The notes under the pieces: model-generated
Databases searched by the model: none
Seen by the model: only the letters and a program-made list of their open reading frames with translations
What the model was told of the DNA's origin: nothing
Made by a program: the position numbers and the translations under genes
Assembly: GCF_001424145.1 (NCBI RefSeq)
Contig: NZ_LMQM01000010.1
Location: 258,833-322,832 of the forward strand
Direction: 5' to 3'
DNA: 64,000 nucleotides
Source: Chryseobacterium sp. Leaf404
GTDB lineage: Bacteria; Bacteroidota; Bacteroidia; Flavobacteriales; Weeksellaceae
Shown here: piece after piece, positions 1 to 8,151 of the stretch
Layout of the letters: every line of letters begins with the position of its first letter
Position numbering within the stretch: the first letter of the stretch is position 1

Positions 1-923
1 ACATAAAATTCAAAATTCTCTGAAAGCTTTTCTATCACTGGATTTTCAAGTATTGGAAAAATCTGGTTGGTCGATGTATCGCTTAAAAACTGAATTGCTT
101 TTTCAGTCATCATATTTTTAATTTTCATAGCCTGAGTATTGGCATTTTTGCCTAATTCAAAATATAAATCTTCTTTAAAAAGTTCCAGAAACTGTATTCC
201 CAGAAGCCTTCCTTTAGCCAAAAGTGCTCCTTTCTGTTTAATATTGAATGCGAAATCGGGCTGCAGTTCCGGATTATTAATCACAATACCCTCTCCCAGT
301 AAAGCTCCGTTTTTGGTTCCTCCAATGTAAAAAACATCTGTAAATTGGGCTAAATCCTGAAACTGAATATCATTAAATTCCGAAGTAAGAGCCTGTGCTA
401 GCCTTGCTCCGTCCATAAAAAGATAGAGATTATTTTCTTTACAGAATTTATAGAGCTCCTCCACTTCTTTTCTCTGGTAAATTGTTCCCAGCTCTGTAGA
501 ATTTGAAATATAAACGAGTTTGGGCATCACCTGATGAGGAACATTTTGATGGCTTTCCAAAACAGGAATGATGTCTGAAGGGCGAAGTTTCCCATCCTCA
601 GTTTGAATTCCTAAAATTTTATGTCCTGTGGCTTCAATTGCTCCGGTTTCGTTGTTTAAAATATGTCCGCTCATCGCTGAAATTACAGCCTGATATGGTT
701 TTAAAATAGATGATATCACTATTAAATTTGCCTGAGTTCCACCCGAAACAAAGTAAATTTCAGAGTGTGAAGATTTCAGTTTTTCTTTAATGAGTTCTTT
801 TGCTTTTTTAGAATAAATATCTTCGCCATAGCCTGCCTGCTGATCTTCATTGTGAGCAAGCAATGCCTTTAGAATTGCGGGATGAGCGCCCTCAGAGTAA
901 TCGTTTTTAAATGAAATTTTCAT
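1..923 (-). CDS. ltaE: Low-specificity L-threonine aldolase, 3' end beyond window
   Basis: This is a PLP-dependent beta-eliminating lyase that would cleave L-threonine or allo-threonine to glycine and acetaldehyde. The ATG is at 923 and the frame stays open to base 1, so about 307 residues are visible and the C-terminus is missing. The substrate/PLP-site motif MDGARLA and the probable PLP-binding lysine (Lys204, in GGTKNG) are both present. It is divergent from the metal regulator at 1004, with only about 80 bp between the two starts. The family call is secure. Substrate preference (Thr versus allo-Thr) cannot be read from the sequence. Confidence 0.92.
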   Translation of the reverse strand, partial: MKISFKNDYSEGAHPAILKALLAHNEDQQAGYGEDIYSKKAKELIKEKLKSSHSEIYFVSGGTQANLIVISSILKPYQAVISAMSGHILNNETGAIEATGHKILGIQTEDGKLRPSDIIPVLESHQNVPHQVMPKLVYISNSTELGTIYQRKEVEELYKFCKENNLYLFMDGARLAQALTSEFNDIQFQDLAQFTDVFYIGGTKNGALLGEGIVINNPELQPDFAFNIKQKGALLAKGRLLGIQFLELFKEDLYFELGKNANTQAMKIKNMMTEKAIQFLSDTSTNQIFPILENPVIEKLSENFEFY

Positions 924-972
924 AGAGTAAATATAAAACTTAATTATAAAATTCACTCACAAAAAATAATTT

Positions 973-1000
973 GTTAGATTTGTATATTAAATCATCTAAC
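973..1000. promoter_or_regulatory. Palindromic operator over the -7 box of the DtxR/MntR-like gene
   Basis: The site has perfect 7-bp arms, GTTAGAT and ATCTAAC, separated by 14 bp. The left arm overlaps TAGATTTG (975-982), a perfect match to the Bacteroidetes -7 element TAnnTTTG. No clear -33 TTTG is visible. The TTAG...CTAA ends recall DtxR-family boxes. Its position suggests autorepression by the regulator encoded just downstream. Confidence 0.55.
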
Positions 1001-1003
1001 ATT

Positions 1004-1657
1004 TTGAAAGCAACTCTTACCGAAGAAAATTATCTGAAAGCTCTTTTCCATACCGTTGATTCTAATAATAAAGTGACCATCAACGAACTGAGCAAGTTTC
1101 TGGATGTGAAAATGCCCAGTACCAACAATATGATGAAGAAGTTTGCTGAAAAAAACTGGGTAATTTATGAAACTTATAAACCGCTCACCGTCACCTCTTC
1201 GGGAATGCGGGAAGCCGCTTTAGTGGTAAGAAAACACCGTCTAACAGAGATGTTTTTGGTGGAAAAAATGAACTTCGGCTGGGAAAATGTTCATGAGATT
1301 GCCGAGCAGCTTGAACATGTACATTCACAGCTGTTTTTTGATAAAATGGATGAAATTTTAAACTTCCCGAAATATGATCCACATGGAGAACCGATTCCTG
1401 ATAAAAAAGGAAATATCATTGAGCAGGATCTCATACAACTGTCAAACTGTGAAGCAGGCGACAAGGTTGTGTTCACTTCTTTAACACTGTCTGATGATGC
1501 TTTTCTGAATTATCTCACCGATAAAAATCTACTCCTAAACACAGAAATTCTAATTCTTAAAATAGAAAATTTCGACAAATCGATGACGATAGAAATCAAT
1601 GGAGTGAAGGAAATTATCAGTAAAAAAGCAACTGAAAAAATTTTGGTAAAAAAATAA
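1004..1657 (+). CDS. DtxR/MntR-family metal-dependent transcriptional regulator
   Basis: This is a DNA-binding metal sensor of the DtxR/MntR type, likely controlling Mn or Fe homeostasis. An N-terminal winged helix (about residues 5-65, beginning LTEENYLKALF) is followed by the metal-binding dimerization domain with RKHRL and EQLEH, the expected His/Glu ligand region. A C-terminal FeoA/SH3-like domain (about 150-217) follows. I chose the TTG at 1004. A TTG at 971 is in frame, but it lies upstream of the -7 element at 975-982 and inside the palindrome, so it would fall before the transcript start. The first ATG would delete half the helix-turn-helix. Which metal is sensed cannot be decided here. 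Confidence 0.85.
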   Translation: MKATLTEENYLKALFHTVDSNNKVTINELSKFLDVKMPSTNNMMKKFAEKNWVIYETYKPLTVTSSGMREAALVVRKHRLTEMFLVEKMNFGWENVHEIAEQLEHVHSQLFFDKMDEILNFPKYDPHGEPIPDKKGNIIEQDLIQLSNCEAGDKVVFTSLTLSDDAFLNYLTDKNLLLNTEILILKIENFDKSMTIEINGVKEIISKKATEKILVKK

Positions 1658-1690
1658 GGACATTTTTCAAATGCCCCTATCCTGTTTTTA

Positions 1691-2836
1691 TTAATCTAAA
1701 ACACTCCAGCCCCGTTTAGGATTGTTGTTTGAACTGACTTCCTGCTCAGTAACGATAATATTTTCTTTGCGCTGACCGATGTACTCCAGTTCACTCAACT
1801 TAGAAAAAATTACATCCAGACTTCTCATCAGCAGTTGAATCTGATGAAGATGTTCTCCTGAATTATGATGGTCATAATTAATTTCTGCCACTGTGGAGAG
1901 TTGATTCAAAAGCGTGTGCGGTGCGATTTCGCTCCATTCCAGACTGTAGTTCAGCATTTCTTCCAGTTCTGCAGGAAGAATCATCTGTGTGGAATTGTAG
2001 ATTTTGAGAGCCAGTTTCGAGAAAACTTCGGTCAGAAAAATCGGAGATTCATAAGGAACCACGTTTCTAAACTGAAAGTATACATCTGCAAATGTATTAA
2101 CCATTGTTGTACATAGGTTTTTTACGTTAATGGCCAAAGCTGTATTGGCATTTTTATGTGCAGATTTCTGAATGATTTTAAATGAATACTGCTGCAGATT
2201 TCCAATATATTTTGCAAAACTGTTGTAATATTCAAGCAATGACGGGTGACTCTGTATTGATGTGCAGGGCGGAATGAAATTACTGTCAACCTGTGCAATA
2301 TTCCCCATCAGATTAACCTTACCGATGACCAGATAATTTCCCCCTGCGTAACCTTGATTTACAGATTGTAAAGGCAAAAGTTCAATATGATAATTAGGTT
2401 GGGAATAAGGATGTCTCGGCGGAATTTCGTCTGCATCAATATCGCCGAAAGGCACTTTATCAAAAGGATTTACCGAAACTAAAATATAAAATTCTCCGTC
2501 GGTACTGCTTTCTTCAAAATTAATGAATTTCGCAAGAGATTTTACACTTACTTTTCTGTCTTTCAATTCAATGCGGTAACCTGCGGCAGTTACGGCACTG
2601 CAGTTTTTAATGGTCAGCTGTACATCGTTGGTAGCGGTGTTATGCACGTCAAAAACCGTCTTGTCTGTGTATTCATTAGAGATCGGAAGCAATCCATAGT
2701 TATAATTGCTGATTTTTATTGAATTTGAATCTCTGATATGATCTAAAAGATGATTATCCTGCTCATGAAGATGTCTCTGCGAAACCTTCATGCCGTCTAC
2801 CCAATTGATGGCAGGATGTTTAATTGGCTGTATCAT
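1691..2836 (-). CDS. tssK: Type VI secretion baseplate protein TssK
   Basis: TssK is the baseplate subunit that links the T6SS wedge to the membrane complex. The N-terminus reads INWVDGMKVSQRHLHEQD, matching the family's 'W-x-(E/D)-G-M-x2-x2-H' opening used for recruitment. The rest (381 aa) is the usual beta-rich shoulder followed by a helical bundle. It is the last gene of a minus-strand trio with tssN (6 bp gap) and tssG. The family assignment rests on the N-terminal signature and on the neighbours. The Bacteroidetes version is divergent from Proteobacterial TssK. Confidence 0.8.
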   Translation of the reverse strand: MIQPIKHPAINWVDGMKVSQRHLHEQDNHLLDHIRDSNSIKISNYNYGLLPISNEYTDKTVFDVHNTATNDVQLTIKNCSAVTAAGYRIELKDRKVSVKSLAKFINFEESSTDGEFYILVSVNPFDKVPFGDIDADEIPPRHPYSQPNYHIELLPLQSVNQGYAGGNYLVIGKVNLMGNIAQVDSNFIPPCTSIQSHPSLLEYYNSFAKYIGNLQQYSFKIIQKSAHKNANTALAINVKNLCTTMVNTFADVYFQFRNVVPYESPIFLTEVFSKLALKIYNSTQMILPAELEEMLNYSLEWSEIAPHTLLNQLSTVAEINYDHHNSGEHLHQIQLLMRSLDVIFSKLSELEYIGQRKENIIVTEQEVSSNNNPKRGWSVLD

Positions 2837-2841
2837 TGTGA

Positions 2842-3753
2842 TTAATATTTTGTGTTGTTATTTAGCTTGCCTTCTTCCTGATGCTGTATTACTCTTTTAC
2901 AGATGATCACATCATTTTCTCTGATGCCGTTTGTGCTGATGTCATTTTCAAAATCAATATATTTTCTGAAACTGAAAAATGATTTTTTAATGTAAAATAT
3001 CCAGTAGTAAGACTCTTTCGAGGCATTTGTAAGATGTATTACAGATCCGGGATTTTTATGATTGTAATCATCTACAACCCTGTAAAACCAGTCACCAAAA
3101 TGTATGCCTGTAGGAAGTGTTTTGGCTTTAATTCTGAACCTGTTGCTTTCTTCAAGATTTTTGCTCAATTCTACATTCAGAACCATAAGGCGGTCAAAAT
3201 CCACGCCGTCAAAATCTGGTAGTTTTTGGTCCGGACTGTAATGCCAGGTTCTGTAAATATCCACCGGAATACTGATCAGCTGTACAAAGCAATAATAAAA
3301 TACCAGCGGAACAAAAAAAGTAATCAAACTTGTAGCCGCCATTACCGGATATCCCGTGTCTTTACTCACCCATCTGAAAAGCATCACAAAAAGATATCCT
3401 CCCGCCAAAGTACACGTTACAGACAGAATACTTTCAAAAAGGATAATAAAGGTATTTGATTTTAAATATTTTCTGAAAAAACGGTGCAGAAGATTCACAT
3501 GAAGAATCCCCAAAAGGAGATAAAATAATTGTGAAACTAAATATCCGTAAGGATTAAATGTGTTTCCTGCATAGCCTAAAAATCCGGGAAGCGCCAGACA
3601 GAGACTGCACAGAAGAATGTAAATAATAACAGTGCGTATTTTTATAGCAGGCTTATTGCGTGTAATAATACCCAGAATAAACATCATGATAACCGCAATG
3701 AGCGGCAGAAGAATGTAGCGTAGAAATATACCTTTTACTGAAGAAACATCCAT
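2842..3753 (-). CDS. tssN: Bacteroidetes-specific T6SS membrane protein TssN
   Basis: TssN is a membrane component restricted to the subtype-iii T6SS of Bacteroidota, where it is thought to stand in for parts of the TssJLM complex. Five hydrophobic segments are visible in the first 170 residues, followed by a soluble domain of about 130 residues containing GIHFGDWFYRVVDDYN. It lies between tssG (58 bp upstream) and tssK (6 bp downstream) in one transcription unit. The call rests on topology, size (303 aa) and context more than on a short motif. Confidence 0.72.
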   Translation of the reverse strand: MDVSSVKGIFLRYILLPLIAVIMMFILGIITRNKPAIKIRTVIIYILLCSLCLALPGFLGYAGNTFNPYGYLVSQLFYLLLGILHVNLLHRFFRKYLKSNTFIILFESILSVTCTLAGGYLFVMLFRWVSKDTGYPVMAATSLITFFVPLVFYYCFVQLISIPVDIYRTWHYSPDQKLPDFDGVDFDRLMVLNVELSKNLEESNRFRIKAKTLPTGIHFGDWFYRVVDDYNHKNPGSVIHLTNASKESYYWIFYIKKSFFSFRKYIDFENDISTNGIRENDVIICKRVIQHQEEGKLNNNTKY

Positions 3754-3811
3754 AATTTCCTTTCAAATTAAAGTTTGTGTATTGTTGGTCTTGTAAATAT
3801 AGTAAATAAAT

Positions 3812-4753
3812 TCAGAGAAATGTAGAATATCCCAGCCTGGTCTGGTTTTCTTCTTCTTCGTCCAGAACAAATGAAAACCGCTCTTTTGCTGTGACAAAAT
3901 TTTCTTTGATATCTGTATTCAGAGGAAGACAATATTCATAAAAAGCAGTAAGAGTTTTTTTGAAACGGCTGCCTTCCACAAAATCTTTCATTCTGCTGTA
4001 AGGAATTGGGCCAATGTTTACTACCCAGTTTCTTTCGCCGTCGAAATGTCTTCCGCTGGGAATATAATCTAAGCCCAAACGGGAATTTCCTAGAAAAACA
4101 GAACTGCTCTCCTCCTCTATTTTCTCTAAAATCCTTGCCTTAAAAGTCACTTCAACGGGAATTTCAAGAAAAGCACTCAGACACTGCTCAAAAAGCTTTT
4201 TGTCGCCTCTTATTTTATGCAGAAACGGTAGAATGTAGACAAAAATACAGGCAGAATCCCGATCCAGAAGTTTAATAAGCGGCCAAAGCTCGCTGAATGT
4301 TTTGATGAGTGAATCTGTCTGGCTTGCAAGATCAAATTCCTGTTCTTTCAGCAATCCTGAAATTTCTGTAAAAAAAACTTCCAGTTCAAATGGGCGGAAA
4401 AATTTTCGTGCATCATCTTCAACTTTTTTCTGACGGCGGATTTCTTTCACCACACTGTCTACATTATTTCTTGAGGCGTTGAGGGATGGCGGATGGAAAA
4501 TTCCTTCAGGTAAATAGTCGTAAATACCTTCTCTGTAGGTTTTTATGTTGTAAATTTCTTCTTCGAAACCAAGAAACTGTTTCGTAATGCTTTTAATATC
4601 TTTCAGGTAAGCTCTGTCATTAATGCCCAGACGTTCTACAAAAACCAGGGATAAGGCTTTGTGGTATTTCATCAGATTTACGGCAACGGTTTCAGCCCTG
4701 AAGTCGGTCTGCAACTTGTTGTACTGCATGTCTGGAATGCCGTGTTCATACAT
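3812..4753 (-). CDS. tssG: Type VI secretion baseplate protein TssG-like
   Basis: This is a 313-aa protein first in the tssG-tssN-tssK unit. The C-terminus, with NIGPIPYSRMKDFVEGS and the closing LGYSTFL, resembles the TssG wedge protein, which ends in a conserved L-G-x-x-(T/S)-x-L. TssG forms the baseplate wedge with TssE and TssF. The N-terminal half has no motif I can name. The start at 4753 leaves a 172-bp divergent promoter region shared with the nuclease gene. The order of confidence is T6SS baseplate first, then TssG specifically. Confidence 0.65.
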   Translation of the reverse strand: MYEHGIPDMQYNKLQTDFRAETVAVNLMKYHKALSLVFVERLGINDRAYLKDIKSITKQFLGFEEEIYNIKTYREGIYDYLPEGIFHPPSLNASRNNVDSVVKEIRRQKKVEDDARKFFRPFELEVFFTEISGLLKEQEFDLASQTDSLIKTFSELWPLIKLLDRDSACIFVYILPFLHKIRGDKKLFEQCLSAFLEIPVEVTFKARILEKIEEESSSVFLGNSRLGLDYIPSGRHFDGERNWVVNIGPIPYSRMKDFVEGSRFKKTLTAFYEYCLPLNTDIKENFVTAKERFSFVLDEEEENQTRLGYSTFL

Positions 4754-4896
4754 TTTATAGTTGGGTTTGGTATCGTAAAGATAAGATAAGTTCTAAATTT
4801 AAAAAATGTTTAGATTATTTTTTTTCTAAATTTTTTCAAATAATTAATCTTACTGTGAATTTTTATTCATGCGGTGATTATTAATTTGATGAACAT

Positions 4897-4904
4897 TATC
4901 TTTG
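4897..4904 (+). promoter_or_regulatory. -7 promoter element of the S1/P1 nuclease gene
   Basis: TATCTTTG matches TAnnTTTG exactly and ends 21 bp before the nuclease ATG. A convincing -33 TTTG at the right distance is not seen. Confidence 0.5.
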
Positions 4905-4925
4905 CAGTCTGAAAATAATTAAGAA

Positions 4926-5717
4926 ATGAAAAGTATTTATTCTAAAGTTTTGCTTTTGGCATTCGTTGCAAGTTCGGTCTATTCGTATGCATGGGGATTG
5001 ACGGGGCACAGAGTGATTGCAGAGATTGCAGAAAACCATCTTTCGGGGAAGGCGAAGAGAGAGCTCAGAAAAATGTTGGGCAAAGAAAGAATGGCGTATT
5101 GGGCAAACTGGCCGGATTTTATCAAGTCTGATACCACCGGAGCATGGAAGCAGGCTTCGGCATGGCATTATGTAAACATCGATCCGAAAACAGATTTTAC
5201 AGCATTTGAAAAAGATCTGAAAGCTCAGGCAGGGGCAAATCTTTATTCTCAGATTAAAGTATTATCAAGCCAGATTAAAGATCAAAAAACGTCTGAAAAA
5301 GACAGAAAAATTGCTTTGATCTTTCTGATTCACATGATGGGAGATTTGGCTCAGCCGATGCACACGGGGAGATCTGAAGATTTGGGAGGAAACAAAATCA
5401 ACGTTACTTATTTTGGAGAAAAATCCAATCTGCATTCTGTTTGGGACGGTAAACTGGTGGATTCTCAAAAATACAGCTACACAGAATACGCCAGACTTCT
5501 GGATATTAAAACAAACGATGAAGTAAAAGAGATTCAATCCGGAACATTGGAAAACTGGCTGTACGATTCTCATCAGATTGCCAATAAAATCTATGCTCAA
5601 ACGCCGAATGATTCTAAACTTTCTTATGATTATCAGTATAAATTTAATGATATTATGGAAAGACAGCTTCTTTACGGAGGGCTGAGACTGGCGAAACTGC
5701 TGAATGATCTTTTTTAA
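4926..5717 (+). CDS. Secreted S1/P1-family zinc nuclease
   Basis: This is a single-strand nuclease / 3'-nucleotidase of the S1-P1 family, exported to the periplasm or outside and probably used for nucleic-acid scavenging. The signal peptide ends at Ala22, so mature Trp23 becomes the N-terminal zinc ligand, as the family requires. The other ligands are visible: His28 in GLTGH, Asp in WPDF, His in WHYVNID, the H-x3-D and H of HMMGDLAQPMH, and H-x3-D of LHSVWD. The length (263 aa) is normal. It is followed by a good terminator at 5780. Confidence 0.93.
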   Translation: MKSIYSKVLLLAFVASSVYSYAWGLTGHRVIAEIAENHLSGKAKRELRKMLGKERMAYWANWPDFIKSDTTGAWKQASAWHYVNIDPKTDFTAFEKDLKAQAGANLYSQIKVLSSQIKDQKTSEKDRKIALIFLIHMMGDLAQPMHTGRSEDLGGNKINVTYFGEKSNLHSVWDGKLVDSQKYSYTEYARLLDIKTNDEVKEIQSGTLENWLYDSHQIANKIYAQTPNDSKLSYDYQYKFNDIMERQLLYGGLRLAKLLNDLF

Positions 5718-5779
5718 AATTGAATTGTCAATTGTCAATGGTAAATTTTGAAAGTCAGTTTTGATTTTCCTTTAAATAT

Positions 5780-5808
5780 GGAGCGGAACTTTGGTTTCGC
5801 TTTTTTTT
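5780..5808 (+). terminator. Intrinsic terminator of the nuclease gene (copy 1 of a duplicate)
   Basis: Stem AGCGGAAC / GTTTCGCT (one G-U pair) has a 4-base loop and eight T. The same terminator recurs at 5995 with related sequence upstream. Confidence 0.75.
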
Positions 5809-5830
5809 GTTTTTAAACTTTATTACCTAT

Positions 5831-5933
5831 TTTGTCATGTTGAAATTTTTAGGTTCAACTGAGTCAAAGCATTTACATATGTATCTGAAAAATAGTAGAA
5901 AGATCCGAGCTTAGGTCCTTTCAGGATGACAAA
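5831..5933. repeat. Dispersed intergenic palindromic element
   Basis: The outer arms TTTGTCAT (5831-5838) and ATGACAAA (5926-5933) are perfect inverse copies, with further GAAA/TTTC pairing inside. Elements framed by TGTCAT...ATGACA are familiar as dispersed intergenic repeats in Chryseobacterium-type genomes. No ORF is present. Confidence 0.5.
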
Positions 5934-5994
5934 CTGCGTGAATATTTTTTGAATTTTGAATTTTGAAAGGCAATTTAATCTTATCTTAAACATA

Positions 5995-6022
5995 GAGCGG
6001 AACTTTGGTTTCGCTTTTTTTT
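5995..6022 (+). terminator. Second copy of the same terminator hairpin
   Basis: The hairpin and T-run are identical to 5780-5808. The 30 bp upstream are a diverged copy as well (GAAAG...CTTAAACATA versus GAAAG...TTTAAATATG), so the whole terminator cassette was duplicated around the palindromic element. It ends no visible gene. Confidence 0.6.
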
Positions 6023-6126
6023 CCTCAGCTCGAGTGTTTTTCGGAATGAAATGGAGAAAAATGTATCGAGAGCTATGAAGTTTCTTTTTGACATTTATGA
6101 AATTTCTTAAAATGTGATCATGTCAC

Positions 6127-6216
6127 TAGCCCCGATGGAAACGGCATCCTTTTGTGATGAGGAACGAAGAGCAAAAGATATAGTGGACAGCGGGAATCAG
6201 CTCCTAAAAAAACAAA
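6127..6216. repeat. Conserved flavobacterial intergenic element, about 90 bp
   Basis: This non-coding block runs from TAGCCCCGATGG to CAGCTCCTA. It contains CTTTTG/CAAAAG pairing and the strings GATGAGGAACGAAG and AGCGGGA. I recognise closely similar text in intergenic positions of many Flavobacteriia genomes, where it usually stays unannotated or is called as a spurious short protein. It has no ORF and no T-run. It could be a structured RNA or a REP-like repeat. Confidence 0.5.
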
Positions 6217-6389
6217 CGAAAAAGCTGAAGCATCTCCTTAATAGCCAACATTCAGGATAATAAGGCTTCGGAATGTGCGAAGTGGAATAATTTACAACTT
6301 ATTTTGCTACTGAGATTCAATAGTGTAAAATATTTTTGTAACTGGTGTAACCTTTGTAATGTTTTGAGCGTATAATATAATAGCAACTC

Positions 6390-6397
6390 TATTTTTG
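6390..6397 (+). promoter_or_regulatory. -7 promoter element of rpoD
   Basis: TATTTTTG fits TAnnTTTG and lies 12 bp before the rpoD ATG, which implies a very short leader. A TTTG at 6363-6366 could serve as the -33 element with a somewhat long spacer. Confidence 0.4.
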
Positions 6398-6409
6398 AGC
6401 ATAAAATAA

Positions 6410-7276
6410 ATGAGACAACTAAAAATAACCAAGCAGGTTACCAACAGGGAAACCGCTTCATTAGACAAGTATTTGCAGGAAATTGGTAAAGTGGAACTGA
6501 TTACAGCAGACGAAGAAGTAGATTTGGCACAAAAAATCCGCGCCGGCGACAGAGTGGCACTGGAAAAACTGATTAAAGCCAACCTTCGTTTCGTAGTTTC
6601 TGTATCTAAACAATACCAAAACCAAGGACTCTCTCTTCCCGATCTGATCAACGAAGGGAATTTAGGATTAATGAAAGCTGCAAAAAGATATGACGAGACC
6701 AGAGGTTTCAAATTTATCTCTTATGCGGTTTGGTGGATCCGTCAGTCGATTTTACAGGCTTTGGCAGAGCAGTCTAGAATTGTAAGATTGCCATTGAACA
6801 AAATCGGTTCGATCAACAAAATCAACAAAGCGTACGCACACCTTGAGCAGGAAAACGAAAGACCACCTTCTCCGGAAGAGCTGGCTGAAGTTTTGGATAT
6901 GAGCGAGGAAGACATCAAAGAATCAATGAAAAACTCCGGAAGACACCTGTCTATGGATGCACCATTGGTAGAAGGTGAAGATTCTAACTTATACGACGTA
7001 TTGCGTTCAGGAGAATCACCAAGTCCGGATAAGGATTTGATGCTTGAATCTCTTCAGATCGAAATCGAAAGAGCTTTGAATACTCTGACGCCGAGAGAGG
7101 CTGATTTGGTAAGACTGTATTTCGGGTTGAACGGAAAACATCCGATGACTTTGGAAGAAATCGGTGAAACTTTTGATCTTACGAGAGAAAGAGTCCGTCA
7201 GATTAAAGAAAAAGCAATCAAAAGACTGAAACACAATACCAGAAGTAAGATTTTGAAGTCTTATTTAGGTAAATAA
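6410..7276 (+). CDS. rpoD: Primary sigma factor RpoD/SigA (short Bacteroidetes form)
   Basis: This is the housekeeping sigma factor. Region 1.2 ([16 protein letters not shown]), region 2 ([16 protein letters not shown] core with [32 protein letters not shown]), region 3, and region 4 with the helix-turn-helix [22 protein letters not shown] are all intact. At 288 aa it lacks the long N-terminal region 1.1, as is normal in Bacteroidota. It is monocistronic with its own terminator. It is the factor expected to read the TAnnTTTG promoters seen across this window. Confidence 0.97.
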   Translation: MRQLKITKQVTNRETASLDKYLQEIGKVELITADEEVDLAQKIRAGDRVALEKLIKANLRFVVSVSKQYQNQGLSLPDLINEGNLGLMKAAKRYDETRGFKFISYAVWWIRQSILQALAEQSRIVRLPLNKIGSINKINKAYAHLEQENERPPSPEELAEVLDMSEEDIKESMKNSGRHLSMDAPLVEGEDSNLYDVLRSGESPSPDKDLMLESLQIEIERALNTLTPREADLVRLYFGLNGKHPMTLEEIGETFDLTRERVRQIKEKAIKRLKHNTRSKILKSYLGK

Positions 7277-7299
7277 TTTTAGTTTTTATAACTATTAAA

Positions 7300-7333
7300 G
7301 CGGAGTCTGAATTTTTCAGGCTCCGTTTTTTTT
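7300..7333 (+). terminator. rpoD intrinsic terminator
   Basis: Stem CGGAGTCTGAA / TTCAGGCTCCG has a 3-base loop, a single G-U type mismatch, and is followed by eight T. Confidence 0.88.
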
Positions 7334-7479
7334 GTAACATTTTTTGAAGTTTGTTCAACTAATCTTGATATATTGAAGTCTCGCGCAGATTTGTAGAATT
7401 TTGCAGATTTAAATTTTGTAATTTGTTTAATATGAAAGATCTACGAGAAAATTATTAAATGAATCTTAAAATATAAATC

Positions 7480-8073
7480 ATGAAAAAATTACTTGTTTCA
7501 ACTGCCCTTTTTTTATTAGTAATTTCCTGTTCCGAAAAACCTGAAAATAAACCTTTAGAAAATAATGTTGTAGATAATGTAGAATCATCATCTTCCATTT
7601 CTTTGAAACGTTCTCGTGGAAATGGTAATTTGGTTTTGGACATATATTCTGAGTTACTTAAAAATGATAAAAATTTGCAGGAATTAGAGCAGAAAATTGA
7701 GAATATTAATAAAGAAACTAACATTGTAATTTCTGAATACGAAAATATAATCAACAAATCTGACAGTTATTATAATGACGCAGAACAGCTTACCAGATCG
7801 ATTACAGATTCTTTGGTAAAGAAAGAAATTGAGAGAGATATAAAGTTCAGTTCTGAAAGATATGATTTAAAAACAAAGAAAATCAAAGATTTAATTGTAC
7901 AAATTAATAAGAATACAAGCATTATTCAAGATCAACATACAATTTTTAAAATCAGAAAAACACTTCCGGAAATCGAAAAATATCAAAATGCTCATCCTTT
8001 AAAAACGGATAGTTTAGATAATTTTATCAATAAACAAAATCAGTTGCTGAACGAATTGAGAAATTTAAAATAA
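7480..8073 (+). CDS. Hypothetical lipoprotein with coiled coil
   Basis: I do not recognise the family. The N-terminus is a lipoprotein signal peptide with lipobox ISC (Cys17), so it is membrane-anchored on the periplasmic side. After a Ser/Asn-rich linker, residues 50-165 are highly charged and helical with heptad-like spacing of Leu/Ile, which predicts a long coiled coil. It stands alone after rpoD, with an inverted repeat right behind its stop. Confidence 0.75.
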   Translation: MKKLLVSTALFLLVISCSEKPENKPLENNVVDNVESSSSISLKRSRGNGNLVLDIYSELLKNDKNLQELEQKIENINKETNIVISEYENIINKSDSYYNDAEQLTRSITDSLVKKEIERDIKFSSERYDLKTKKIKDLIVQINKNTSIIQDQHTIFKIRKTLPEIEKYQNAHPLKTDSLDNFINKQNQLLNELRNLK

Positions 8074-8078
8074 TTTTT

Positions 8079-8125
8079 TGCCACGAATGCACAAATTTTT
8101 ATAAATTATTCGTGCATTCGTGGCA
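8079..8125. repeat. Perfect 14-bp inverted repeat in intergenic space
   Basis: The arms TGCCACGAATGCAC (8079-8092) and GTGCATTCGTGGCA (8112-8125) are exact inverse copies around a 19-bp AT-rich loop. There is no T-run after the stem on either strand, so it is not a normal terminator. GCCACGAATGCAC-type palindromes recur between genes in this genus. Confidence 0.7.
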
Positions 8126-8151
8126 TCTAAACAAAGAATGAAAATTATTAA

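Noticed and set aside
139..330. Plus-strand frame of 63 codons inside the threonine aldolase gene
   Set aside because: It lies fully antisense to a gene with intact catalytic motifs, and its own product has no recognisable features.
971..1003. TTG start at 971 for the DtxR/MntR-like gene
   Set aside because: It lies before the -7 element and inside the palindrome. The family N-terminus begins at the TTG at 1004.
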